From Adhaeribacter aerolatus (GTDB lineage: Bacteria; Bacteroidota; Bacteroidia; Cytophagales; Hymenobacteraceae), in contig NZ_BJYS01000021.1 in assembly GCF_007991635.1 (NCBI RefSeq), positions 62,001-126,000 on the forward strand: a DNA stretch of 64,000 nucleotides, in the 5' to 3' direction. Position 1 is the stretch's first letter. Each line of letters begins with the position of its first letter. A model generated the notes under the pieces. The model saw nothing but the letters and a program-made list of their open reading frames with translations, was not told the origin of the DNA and searched no databases. The position numbers and the translations under genes are program-made. Shown here piece after piece: positions 45,701 to 54,317 of this stretch.

Positions 45701-46417
45701 TTGCGCAAGCTGGATGATAATAAAAAGGAACTGGCCATACGCGAAAAGGAGGCTGCCTGGCGCGAAATGGCCCGGCAGGTAGCCCATGAAATAAAAAACC
45801 CGCTCACGCCGATGAAGCTGTCGTTGCAATATTTACAGAAAGCCATTGCCGAAAAGCGCGACAACCTGGATGTGCTCATTAATAAAATATCGGGCACCTT
45901 AATTACCCAAATAGAAATCCTGAGCGATATTGCTACTTCGTTTTCGAACTTTACGGCCCTGCCGGATTTAAAATTAGAGCGCATTAACCTGGCTACTATA
46001 TTAAAGCAAAGCCTGGATTTGCACAGCAACCCCGGAGCCGTAACCATCCGCAGCAACTTTGAAGAAGGACTTTTTGAAGTAATCGCCGACGAGAATATTC
46101 TGATGCGGACCTTTAACAATTTAATGATAAATGCCCTGCAAGCCATCCCAACGGGTCGGCACCCGGAAATTTGCGTATCTTTAAAGAAATGCGATGATAA
46201 AGCCCTGATTAGTTTCCACGATAATGGGTCTGGCATACCCGCGGAAATTCAGCATAAAATTTTTGTGCCGAATTTTAGCACCAAATTCACCGGTTCGGGC
46301 ATTGGACTGGCCGTGGCTAAAAAAGGTATTGAAACGGCGGGTGGGCGCATCTGGTTCGAAACGCAGGAAGGGGAGGGTACTACCTTTTACATTGAATTAC
46401 CGTTAGCACAGGAATGA
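42722..46417 (+). CDS. Large membrane sensor histidine kinase (NtrY-like)
   Basis: A 1231-residue protein starting at TTG (42722). It has about ten membrane helices in the first 470 residues, a periplasmic or extracytoplasmic sensor region (about 480-720), a helix, a second sensory region (about 770-930), a HAMP segment (about 940-1000), then the kinase. H-box HEIKNPLTPMKLSL (H1022), N-box NNLMINALQAI, and G-boxes DNGSGIP and GSGIGLAV are intact. HEIKNPLTPMK is typical of NtrY-like kinases. No response regulator is adjacent. Stop overlaps the next start by four bases. Confidence 0.9.
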   Translation: MKLKYASYKFLLLALLCFVAAAGLNIYSYILNPNAKPDFNDVTENLGRALRQANLDMKRVQPYLSGDTLNFHDLLNEKPYFATFVYKDNQPVFWTDHTLIVDYIPKVLPDEVKIAENKFGKYLVSGTQYNQYQIQVYIPLEKQYGISNRYLQSGLNEQVFGNRKVKIVLDQQADFPEIYYKGKYLFSVQPLEENTSRKISQVAITLICLGVIFLVWALIQVSQAYLKHGKQIWRSTLLLFGPLLAVRIILLYFNFPFAVWELEAFSPRLFAASFWSPSIGDMLLNALMLLIFTFHLNQVLREKKIKAFLRKVSNQAHFWIKIGCAVGFYLLLLWLYSVYFTTFSNSPLVMDITQSLHFSIYEILIYAAFVSFTVIFLVLSHLLMQVFYQMEGNQKSPTLLGSIALAAALLLIGGFVGDNIAVVLLGLSLLFYLAILFSQFRKNLSTNPFQHYLFIFWIISISALTGSLAMYQYYNQQLIGQKQRFARNILLERDIQGELILEDISRLIQRDKIIRSKITSPFANKDFVRIKIQKYYLREYFDKYESNIKIFDANGMATDIVGNQYSLNDYRNSYLRDAVKTELPGLYLIKPGPQPFSRRYIKFIPVNGQDGSRVIIAVELNQTRQMPYSVIPELLVDQRNFEPLYSRSFSYIIYQGNMIQYTEGNFLYVHFFNQKLLQDPRLYQNGIRLQGHHHWGFTSGDRRIIITTEQYALRDVLSNFSFLFLVHTFVFLLYIFSFLLLKGGVQKALNTAFSTKIQLFLNFGVLIPLLVVSVATGSLVTASYKKDLQDTYENRGKMVQQSILNSWSWPTYQTNREALREEVSSIAGLAEADIEIYDAQGQLVTSSQPLIFETGLLSKLINPEAFADIKEHHAPRILLDEKTGNLSFNALYLPLPSLHQPGGVDGFIGIPFFDSEKELDMKLIQLLTTIMNIFVGMFIMFMVITNWASRALTVPLKLVTQKLKQTTLTGKNEELVYESADEIGLLVSEYNQMLRKLDDNKKELAIREKEAAWREMARQVAHEIKNPLTPMKLSLQYLQKAIAEKRDNLDVLINKISGTLITQIEILSDIATSFSNFTALPDLKLERINLATILKQSLDLHSNPGAVTIRSNFEEGLFEVIADENILMRTFNNLMINALQAIPTGRHPEICVSLKKCDDKALISFHDNGSGIPAEIQHKIFVPNFSTKFTGSGIGLAVAKKGIETAGGRIWFETQEGEGTTFYIELPLAQE

Positions 46418-49400
46418 GGAGTTGGCTGGTTATAAGTTTTCTGGTTTGCTTTTTAAGCTGGCCGGCCTTTTCCCAAACCACCAGTAAACGCTGCCAGTGG
46501 CTTAAATTAACCGATAAACCCGTTCTACTCGATTCACTAACGGTAGTGCCGGGTTCCATTACCTTTAGTAAAGGCAAATACCCAGGCCTGGGCTTTATCT
46601 ATAATCCCGGCACCAGTTTATTTTCTTTTACGAACGTACCCGTTCCCCAGCCCATTAGAATTTTTCTGGATTCCCTTTCTGCCCCGGATTCTCTGCAGAT
46701 GCAGCCAGCAGATACCGTAAATACCAATGGTGTTCCGGCTGATTCGGTCATCAGCCCCAAAGTAGTGATATTGCCGGGAGAACCGGATTCGGTGCTGGTT
46801 TGTTACCGGGTGCTGCCGCTGAATTTGGCACTGGCCCGCTACAAGCGCAAACTGACGGCAGCGGATACGGTGCGGCTGCCGGGCGTTTATTACACCGAAA
46901 GCCTGGGCCAGAAAGAAGAATTGTTTAGTACGCCGGGCTTAAACAAAACCGGAACCGTAACGCGCGGTATCACTTTTGGCAATAAGCAAAACGTGTTTGT
47001 TAACTCGGCGCTCAACCTGCAGCTCGAAGGCAAATTATCCGACGAAATAGATATACTAGCGGCCATCACCGACCAAAATATTCCGTTTCAGCCCGAAGGT
47101 AATACCCAGCAGTTGCAGGAGTTCGATAAAGTGTATATTACGTTGCGCCACCGCTTGTGGAATATTACCGGCGGCGACGTGGTACTAAAAAATAAGCCAA
47201 GCCATTTTTTACGATTTTACAAAAACGTGCAGGGTGGGGTATTGGAAGTAAACCGGAAACAAGGTACTAAAAACGCCTCCAGCACCACCATTGCCGCTTC
47301 GGTAGCCAAAGGTAAATTTGCCTCCGTGGCCATAACGCCGCAGGAAGGGGTGCAGGGACCTTACCGGGTACCCGGGCCTAATAACGAAAAGTTTATCATT
47401 ATCTTGGCTAACTCCGAACGGGTGTTTTTAGACGGGCAGTTGCTGACGCGGGGCTTCGATTTTGATTACGTGATAGACTACAACCAGGCCGAAATAACCT
47501 TTACGACCCGCCGCCTGATAACCCGGTACTCCCGCATCCGCGTCGATTTTGAATATTCCGAACGCAACTATAACCGCTCGGTGTACCACGCCAGCCACTA
47601 CCAGGATTTAAACAAGCTGCACCTGAATTTTAATATTTACAACGAAGGTGATAACCAGAATAATTTACTAACCCTGAATTTGAACAACCAGGAAAAATTA
47701 TTGCTGCAATCCATTGGCGACAGCCTGAACCAGGCTTTTACGCCGGGCGCCGAACTGGCCAACTTCGACCCGGAGCTTATTTTGTACAAAGACTCTACTA
47801 TTTTAGTAAATGGCCAGCCCGATAATATTTACGTGTACACCCGCGAACCCGACCTGAACCGCTACTATACGGTGCGCTTTACCGATGTAGGACCAATGCG
47901 GGGCGATTATGTACCGGCGGGCAGTACGGTTAATGGGCGCACTTTCCGGTACGTGCCCCCGGTAAACGGGGTACGGCAGGGTAGTTATGCGCCAGTTCGT
48001 ATTTTGCCCACCCCTCAGAAAAAGCAACTAGCCACCGTAGGCGGCAATTACCAAATAGACGACCAAACGAATATTTTCTTCGAAACTGCTGCCAGCGAGT
48101 ACGACGTGAATAAATTTTCGGAGCAGGACAGCCGCGACGATAAAGGTAAAGCCATGCGCGTCGGGTATGCCATAGAAGACAAGCCGGTGGCCTTGCTGGG
48201 CAATTATAAACTGCGGAGCGCCTTAAGTTACGAATACACGGATGCTAATTTTCAGCCCATCGACCGTTTCCGCGATATTGAGTTTAACCGTAACTGGAGT
48301 TTGCCTATTAATGCCGACACCAGGGTGAACGACAATATTTTTAACTTCTCGGTAGGGGCGCAGAAAGATGTAAATAACCTGGTTAATTACCGCCTGATTC
48401 AGCGTTACCGGCAAAACGAGGTAGAAGGGATGCAGCATTACCTGGATTTTGCGCGCCAGTTTCGGGGAATAAACTTGCGGAGCGATTTCTTTTTACTCGA
48501 TGCCACTGCCCGCACCGGCCAATCCGATTGGTCCCGGGGAAATATTGATGTGAATTATCCTGCTTACAAAATAATTCCGGGGTATACCTACCGCTTCGAT
48601 AAAAACCGGGTAAATGCCATTTCGCGGCCAGATTCGGTTTTGCAGTCGGCGATGTATTTTGATGAACACACGTTTTACATCCGCAGCCAGGATACCGCCG
48701 CCACCAAATTTAGCCTCGACTACGCTTACCGCCAGGACCGCCGCCCCGAAGAAGGGCGTCTGGGTCCCCGGAATACGGCTCATACTTACCGGGGCATGCT
48801 GCAAACTAAAATAGGTTCTTCTCAGGATTTAAACGTGCTGCTAACCTACCGGCAGGTAGATAACAAAGACAGCCTGAATGAATCGGCTATATTATCAACG
48901 GTAAACTGGCTGGGTGATTTTTTGGATCGGCATCTGCGCTCGGAGTTGAGTTATACGGTAGCTACCGGGCAGGAAGCCCGCCGGCGTTACGAATTTGTGC
49001 AGGTAGGGCCTGGGCAAGGCACCCACTACCTCATAGAAGGCGGTAATCCGCAGGAACTAAACGATTATTTTGAAGCCCAGGTACCCGATGCCCGCTACCG
49101 CACGCACATTAAAGTTTTTCTGCCCACCGACGAATACATCAGGGCTTATTCCAACCAGTTTAATTACCGCCTCAACAGTGCCATGCCCCGTAGCTGGCGC
49201 GGCAAATCTGCTATCCAGAATTTTGCTTCCCGCCTGTCAGCCGTTACTTATATTAACATCAACAAGAAAACGACCGACGACGATGTTTGGCACCGGTTTA
49301 ATCCTTTTAGCCTGAATATTGAGGACCGTCTGCTGGTTTCGCTGGCCAATACTTTCCGCAATACGGTTTTTTATAACCGCAGCGATCCTACCTTTGGCCT

Positions 49401-49995
49401 GGAATATACCCTGCAGCAAAATCAGCAGAAAATATTGCTCACCAACGGTACCGATGTGCGCAACATAGGTACCCAAACCATTATTGCCCGCTATAATTTA
49501 AATAAAACGGTAAGTGCTAAGTTTAATATCAGCCAGTTTACCCGCGAAAGTTTATCAAATTATTTAAGCACCAAAAATTTCCGGATTGTGGGCTACGATG
49601 TTTCGCCGGAGTTTTCGTACCAGCCTACGAACGCCACCCGCTTTACTGGTACTTACTTATACACGCGCAAGCAAAACCGGCTGAACCAATCCGAAACGCA
49701 GGAAAAAGGAATATTTCACGAACTGGGGCTGGAAACGCGGGTGAGCCAGGTAAGCAAACGCACTCTTACCGGAACCCTAAAATACATTAACGTAAATTAC
49801 CAGGGCAACGAAAACTCGGCCATTGGCTACGAAATGCTGAACGCGTTACGCCCCGGAGATAACCTGACCTGGAATTTTATTTTGCAGCAACGTTTGGCCA
49901 ATGGCCTGAATATTTCGGTTAATTACGACGGGCGCAAACCCAATGGACAGGAAATATTGCACACGGGCCGGATGCAGGTTTCGTTATTATTTTAA
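46414..49995 (+). CDS. Large exported protein, predicted outer-membrane beta-barrel
   Basis: A 1193-residue protein with a signal peptide (to WPAFSQ, about 20). Residues about 120-400 include GNTQQLQEFDKVYITL and a strand-rich N-terminal region that reminds me of SprA-family proteins. Residues about 550-1193 alternate amphipathic strands with aromatic ends, and the last strand ends RMQVSLLF, as expected of a barrel. It is half the length of SprA itself and no plug motif is clear. Translationally coupled to the kinase. Role unknown; transport or envelope assembly is a guess from architecture. Confidence 0.7.
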   Translation: MRSWLVISFLVCFLSWPAFSQTTSKRCQWLKLTDKPVLLDSLTVVPGSITFSKGKYPGLGFIYNPGTSLFSFTNVPVPQPIRIFLDSLSAPDSLQMQPADTVNTNGVPADSVISPKVVILPGEPDSVLVCYRVLPLNLALARYKRKLTAADTVRLPGVYYTESLGQKEELFSTPGLNKTGTVTRGITFGNKQNVFVNSALNLQLEGKLSDEIDILAAITDQNIPFQPEGNTQQLQEFDKVYITLRHRLWNITGGDVVLKNKPSHFLRFYKNVQGGVLEVNRKQGTKNASSTTIAASVAKGKFASVAITPQEGVQGPYRVPGPNNEKFIIILANSERVFLDGQLLTRGFDFDYVIDYNQAEITFTTRRLITRYSRIRVDFEYSERNYNRSVYHASHYQDLNKLHLNFNIYNEGDNQNNLLTLNLNNQEKLLLQSIGDSLNQAFTPGAELANFDPELILYKDSTILVNGQPDNIYVYTREPDLNRYYTVRFTDVGPMRGDYVPAGSTVNGRTFRYVPPVNGVRQGSYAPVRILPTPQKKQLATVGGNYQIDDQTNIFFETAASEYDVNKFSEQDSRDDKGKAMRVGYAIEDKPVALLGNYKLRSALSYEYTDANFQPIDRFRDIEFNRNWSLPINADTRVNDNIFNFSVGAQKDVNNLVNYRLIQRYRQNEVEGMQHYLDFARQFRGINLRSDFFLLDATARTGQSDWSRGNIDVNYPAYKIIPGYTYRFDKNRVNAISRPDSVLQSAMYFDEHTFYIRSQDTAATKFSLDYAYRQDRRPEEGRLGPRNTAHTYRGMLQTKIGSSQDLNVLLTYRQVDNKDSLNESAILSTVNWLGDFLDRHLRSELSYTVATGQEARRRYEFVQVGPGQGTHYLIEGGNPQELNDYFEAQVPDARYRTHIKVFLPTDEYIRAYSNQFNYRLNSAMPRSWRGKSAIQNFASRLSAVTYININKKTTDDDVWHRFNPFSLNIEDRLLVSLANTFRNTVFYNRSDPTFGLEYTLQQNQQKILLTNGTDVRNIGTQTIIARYNLNKTVSAKFNISQFTRESLSNYLSTKNFRIVGYDVSPEFSYQPTNATRFTGTYLYTRKQNRLNQSETQEKGIFHELGLETRVSQVSKRTLTGTLKYINVNYQGNENSAIGYEMLNALRPGDNLTWNFILQQRLANGLNISVNYDGRKPNGQEILHTGRMQVSLLF

Positions 49996-50679
49996 AATGC
50001 TTTCGGCTACGGGATAAACCAGGTTGGCCCACTCCTGGTACATTTTACCCGAAAAATGCAGCTTATCGTCGGCTACATAAGTCTGGTCGCCCAAGGCTTT
50101 CCGCGACAGTGGGGTAATATCCAGGAAAGTAACACCCACTTTTTGGGTTTCTTCGCGGGCAACAGCATTAAAGGCATCTATTTCAGTAGCTATTTTGGCG
50201 CGGTCCCGGCCTTCGGCAAAAGGAGTTACGCCCCAATCCGGAATAGATAATACGATTACCCGGCTTGCATCATTCTTGCCGTACCGGATGGCCGTTTGTA
50301 ATAGCTGCCGGAATTCTGCGCGGTACGTTTCGAGGGTTTGTCCGCGATACTGATTATTTACGCCGATCAGCAACGTAACCAAATCGTAACTTTGTTGCTG
50401 AAAGGTTTTGTTAAGGGTTTCGATGAGTTCGCCGGTAGTCCAGCCGGTTTGGGCAATGGTTTTGGGGTTGCGGATATTAAAACCCTTGGCCCGGAGCATT
50501 TGGGCCAGTTGTACGCTCCAGCGCTCGTCTTCGCTTACGCTTTCGCCTATGGTATAAGAATCACCGAGGGCTAAGTAAAAATATTCGCGTCGGGCTTCGG
50601 GTGCCGGCATAGAGTTGGTGTTACAGGCCGAAAGAGCAAATAAAAATAAAAAAACAAAATAAGTAAAATAACGGAACAT
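49987..50679 (-). CDS. SGNH/GDSL hydrolase lipoprotein
   Basis: A 230-residue lipoprotein (lipobox LSAC, Cys19) with the SGNH fold: Ser in LALGDSYT (S41), Gly in the second block, GVNN in the third and D-x-x-H in DKLHFSG near the end. Likely an esterase acting in the periplasm or at the surface. It ends by overlapping the 3' end of the outer-membrane gene by nine bases, in the convergent direction. Confidence 0.9.
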   Translation of the reverse strand: MFRYFTYFVFLFLFALSACNTNSMPAPEARREYFYLALGDSYTIGESVSEDERWSVQLAQMLRAKGFNIRNPKTIAQTGWTTGELIETLNKTFQQQSYDLVTLLIGVNNQYRGQTLETYRAEFRQLLQTAIRYGKNDASRVIVLSIPDWGVTPFAEGRDRAKIATEIDAFNAVAREETQKVGVTFLDITPLSRKALGDQTYVADDKLHFSGKMYQEWANLVYPVAESILK

Positions 50680-50814
50680 GGCAGGTACACTTAATGCATT
50701 GATAATTAAGTATACTAGCCGTTAAGCATTTTGGATTGCGGTTAAACCTGGTTTTTAGTATTAAATTTTAAATTAAGTATTTACCGGTGCTTTATACGTA
50801 AATAGTGTTGGATT

Positions 50815-51780
50815 TTAATAATATGTATTTGGAATTAAGTAACTCTGCACGTAATCCCGGATGCCTTCTTCGAGGGTATAAAAAGGTTTAGTATAGCCAA
50901 TCCGGCGCAGCTTATCCATAGTAGCCTGGGTAAAATACTGGTAGTTGTCGCGGATATCCGAAGGCGTATCTTTAAAGTCGATATTTACTTCCCGGCCCAT
51001 TGCCTCGAAAGTATTAAAAGCTAAATCCAGGAAAGTGCGCGCCTGACCGGAGCCCACGTTGTAAATACCGCTGTTTTGCCGGTGATGCATCAGGAACATA
51101 CAAATTTCTACCACATCTTTTACGTAAATAAAATCGCGCTTCTGCTCGCCATCAGCGTATTCGGGGTTGTGCGAGCGGAAAAGCTCCAGTCGGCCGCGGT
51201 CGTTTATTTGCTTAAAAGCGTGCAGTACCACCGAAGCCATGCGGCCCTTGTGGTATTCGTTGGGCCCGTACACGTTAAAAAATTTAAGACCGGCCCAGAA
51301 AAATGGTTTGGCAGTTTGCTCCAGCGCCCATTTATCAAAATCATTTTTCGAATCACCGTAAGGGTTCAGCGGATTTAACAACGGAACAATATTTTCGTCA
51401 TCGTCGTAGCCCAGTTTACCGGCCCCGTAAGTAGCTGCCGAAGAAGCATACACCAACGGAATTTGGTACTCGCAACAGGCCAGCCATACTTTTTTAGAAT
51501 ATTCGAGGTTTAATAAATTAAAAATAGCCGGGTCAAACTCCGTGGTATCGGTGCGGGCGCCCAAATGAAAAATAAATTCTACTTCTTCGTAGTTTTTATC
51601 CAGCCACTCCGGAAATTCCATCCGGTCTACAAACAACTTTATTTTTTTCCCCTGCAGGTTGGGCTCCTTGCGGGCTACCGTAAAATTATCGACAACAATT
51701 ATATCGTTAAAGTTATCGGCATTTAAGCGGGAAACAAGGCAAGAACCAATAAAGCCAGCGGCACCGGTTACTACTATCAT
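50815..51780 (-). CDS. hldD: ADP-L-glycero-D-manno-heptose-6-epimerase-like SDR
   Basis: A 321-residue NAD(P)-dependent epimerase. N-terminal GAAGFIG (G6, G9, G12), Ser in ASSAATYG, Tyr/Lys in YGDSKNDFD and the HldD-like FNVYGPNEYHKGRMASV are present. It epimerises the heptose precursor of lipopolysaccharide. Alone on the minus strand, divergent from the BtuF-like gene. Confidence 0.9.
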   Translation of the reverse strand: MIVVTGAAGFIGSCLVSRLNADNFNDIIVVDNFTVARKEPNLQGKKIKLFVDRMEFPEWLDKNYEEVEFIFHLGARTDTTEFDPAIFNLLNLEYSKKVWLACCEYQIPLVYASSAATYGAGKLGYDDDENIVPLLNPLNPYGDSKNDFDKWALEQTAKPFFWAGLKFFNVYGPNEYHKGRMASVVLHAFKQINDRGRLELFRSHNPEYADGEQKRDFIYVKDVVEICMFLMHHRQNSGIYNVGSGQARTFLDLAFNTFEAMGREVNIDFKDTPSDIRDNYQYFTQATMDKLRRIGYTKPFYTLEEGIRDYVQSYLIPNTYY

Positions 51781-51881
51781 AGCGGTTGTTGTATAAGCGG
51801 ATCTAAATAATTGCGCTAAATTTACGAAAAAAACAGTACGGCCTTTTACGCAAAATAAATTGCCCCGTCTATTTTAACCGC

Positions 51882-52799
51882 ATGTCAGCAATTACCTCTG
51901 TTTTTAATACGCGTTTGTTTTGTTCTTTTTGGTTGCCGGGTATGCTGTTGCTGCTCCTGGCCTGCGAAAGCAAAAAGACAACGCAGCCGGAAAATAATTT
52001 TATTACGGTTACCGATGATTTAGGCCGGAAAGTACGGGTGCCGCAATATCCCAAACGGGTAATGGCCCTGGCACCATCGGCCACCGAAATGCTGTACGCC
52101 GTAGCCGACGAAAAGACCATTGTGGGCCGCACCCAAAACTGCGATTATCCGGCGCAGGTAAAAGATAAACCGGTGGTAAATAATTACCCCATGGATTACG
52201 AACGCCTGGTGCTGCTGAAGCCCGATATTGTTTTTGCCGTAGCCGGCATTATTTCGCTGGAAATAGCCGCTAAGCTCCAGGATTTGAATATTCCGGTTTA
52301 TTACCAGGATTTTAAAAAAGTAGCCGATGTTTTCCGGGGTTTGCAGGACATGGGCCGCTTGCTGCACCGCGAAAAAGAAGCCCAAAGGGTAGTAGATTCA
52401 TTGCAACAGGAACTGGACAAACTACAAGTAACCTCCTCTGGACCTAAGTTACGCGTACTGGCCATAACCTGGCACGACCCTATTTACGTGTACGGCCAGA
52501 ATACTTTGTTTACCGATAAGTTGCGGTACCTGGGCGCTGAGAACGCTGTTACCGAAGTTTTCCCCCAGCCTTATCCGGCTTTAACCCGGGAGTATATTTT
52601 AAAATTAAACCCCGATGTATTGGTAGGTGGTACACCCGAAGAAATGGAAAAAACATTTTTTGCACAGTACCCGGAATTAAAGAAAATTAAAGCTTACCAG
52701 CAGAAAAGAATATTTAAAGCTACCGATAATCTCATGTCCCGCCCGGGCCCACGGGTTGTTGCGTCTATCCGGGAATTAAAAGCTTTCCTGGCAAAATGA
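51882..52799 (+). CDS. BtuF-like ABC importer substrate-binding lipoprotein
   Basis: A 305-residue lipoprotein (lipobox LLAC, Cys28) with a helical-backbone class III binding protein fold. RVMALAPSATEMLYAV and the following LLKPDIVFA match the cobalamin/iron-siderophore group. Last four bases overlap the permease start (ATGA). Ligand could be vitamin B12 or an iron chelate. Confidence 0.88.
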   Translation: MSAITSVFNTRLFCSFWLPGMLLLLLACESKKTTQPENNFITVTDDLGRKVRVPQYPKRVMALAPSATEMLYAVADEKTIVGRTQNCDYPAQVKDKPVVNNYPMDYERLVLLKPDIVFAVAGIISLEIAAKLQDLNIPVYYQDFKKVADVFRGLQDMGRLLHREKEAQRVVDSLQQELDKLQVTSSGPKLRVLAITWHDPIYVYGQNTLFTDKLRYLGAENAVTEVFPQPYPALTREYILKLNPDVLVGGTPEEMEKTFFAQYPELKKIKAYQQKRIFKATDNLMSRPGPRVVASIRELKAFLAK

Positions 52800-53800
52800 G
52801 GCAAGGCGTGGTTTTTTTATTGGTACTGCTGCTTATCGGCTTACTGATATTCTGGGGCTTATCTATCGGGAGTTTCGAAGCAGATTATACCACAATCTGG
52901 CAGGCGCTGGTAAACTATAACCCGGATAATCAAGAGCATTTTGCCATTGTGCAGTTGCGCCTGCCCCGTTTATTGCTGGCTTTACTGGTGGGTGGTTCGT
53001 TGTCATTTTCGGGTTACCTCATGCAGGCCATGGTGAATAATGCCCTTGCTGACCCGTATATTTTGGGCACCGCATCCGGGGCTTCGCTGGGCGCTTCGAT
53101 GAGTATCGGGGGCTTTATTCTAACTACCTGGGGAGGTTTGTATTTGCCGCCCTTGTTTGCCTTACTGGGCGCATTCCTGGTTACTTTGCTGGTTATTGCA
53201 CTGGGGTACCGCAAAGGGCAAATTATTCCTTCCCAATTATTACTAGCCGGCATTGCTGTTAGCTCTTTCTTAACGGCTCTGGTAGGATTGTTTACGTTTC
53301 TATCGGGCTCCGAAAGTGCATTGCGTTCAATTTTATTCTGGTCGATGGGCGATTTTGGCCGCGCCAACTGGAATCTGTTACCGTATCCGGCTGTAGGGTT
53401 GGTAATAGCGCTGATTTTGTTTTCCTTTATGCAGAAAGAACTGAATATTTTATTACTTGGTAGCGAACGGGCCGAAACATTGGGCGTACCGGTGGCCCGC
53501 ACCCGCTGGCTGATGCTGGCTACCGTATCGGTGTTAACCGGTTTTAGTGTGGCGCTGGCGGGTTCGGTGGGTTTTGTGGGTTTAATTATGCCGCACGTAA
53601 CACGGGGCCTGCTGGGGCTTACGCATAAATTAAACCTGTTGCTATGCGCTTTGCTGGGTGGTTTGTTCCTGGTGGCCTGCGATATTCTATCCCGGTTAAT
53701 TTATCCGCCGGCCGGTTTGCCAATTGGTATTATAACTTCGTTCATTGGTGTGCCTTTCTTCGTATATTTGCTTTTGAAAAAGAGCTATAAATTTAATTAA
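52796..53800 (+). CDS. FecCD/BtuC-type ABC permease
   Basis: A 334-residue protein with about ten helices and FecCD motifs (LRLPRLLLALLVGGSLSFSG, LADPYILGTASGASLGA, GFVGLIMPHVTRGLLG). It pairs with the preceding binding protein. No ATPase gene follows; instead the PTPS gene starts on the stop codon (one-base overlap). The ATPase must be elsewhere. Confidence 0.93.
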   Translation: MRQGVVFLLVLLLIGLLIFWGLSIGSFEADYTTIWQALVNYNPDNQEHFAIVQLRLPRLLLALLVGGSLSFSGYLMQAMVNNALADPYILGTASGASLGASMSIGGFILTTWGGLYLPPLFALLGAFLVTLLVIALGYRKGQIIPSQLLLAGIAVSSFLTALVGLFTFLSGSESALRSILFWSMGDFGRANWNLLPYPAVGLVIALILFSFMQKELNILLLGSERAETLGVPVARTRWLMLATVSVLTGFSVALAGSVGFVGLIMPHVTRGLLGLTHKLNLLLCALLGGLFLVACDILSRLIYPPAGLPIGIITSFIGVPFFVYLLLKKSYKFN

Positions 53801-54216
53801 TGGTTTACTTAAGCAGATTAGAGCATTTTAATGCGGCGCACAAACTAGCTAATCCTAACTGGTCGGATGAGAAGAACAAGGAAGTGTTTGGGCCTTGCTC
53901 TAATACCAACTGGCATGGGCATAATTACGAGCTGATAGTAACGGTAAAAGGCGAACCTGATCCTGAAACCGGTTTTATCATTGATCTGAAACAATTAAGC
54001 ACGCTCATCCGCAAACACATTATAGAGGTGGTAGATCATAAGAACTTAAACCTGGATGTGCCCTTTATGCAAGGTAAAATGGCCAGTACCGAAAATTTGG
54101 TGTTAGCTTTCTGGGAAATTCTGGAGCCGCTTATTCCGCAAATGTCATCGGCCAGGTTGCATTGCCTGAAACTTTACGAAACGCCCCGCAACTTTGTAGA
54201 ATATTATGGGGAGTGA
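53800..54216 (+). CDS. 6-pyruvoyltetrahydropterin synthase-type protein (PTPS/QueD superfamily)
   Basis: A 138-residue protein with zinc ligands H14, H39 and H41 and the motif C33-SNTNW-HGHNY. Five residues separate the Cys from HGH, as in animal PTPS, whereas typical QueD has three. VDHKNLNLDVP, STENLVLAFWEIL and the final ETPRNFVEYY also resemble the animal enzymes. It could make tetrahydrobiopterin rather than the queuosine precursor. No other pterin gene is nearby. Confidence 0.85.
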   Translation: MVYLSRLEHFNAAHKLANPNWSDEKNKEVFGPCSNTNWHGHNYELIVTVKGEPDPETGFIIDLKQLSTLIRKHIIEVVDHKNLNLDVPFMQGKMASTENLVLAFWEILEPLIPQMSSARLHCLKLYETPRNFVEYYGE

Positions 54217-54317
54217 AAATTAAATGGTTGAATTGCTAAATGGTTAAACGCTATTTTAACACTAACAATCAGCTATTAACAATTCATAATTTCTAATTCA
54301 AAATTTATTTAAAAGTA

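Noticed and set aside
45493-46236. 247-residue minus-strand open frame
   Set aside because: Antisense to the histidine kinase core, whose motifs are intact; Ser-rich shadow composition.
51781-51881. Possible cobalamin riboswitch before the BtuF-like gene
   Set aside because: The gap is only about 100 bp and shares space with the hldD promoter; no B12-box or needed helices are seen.
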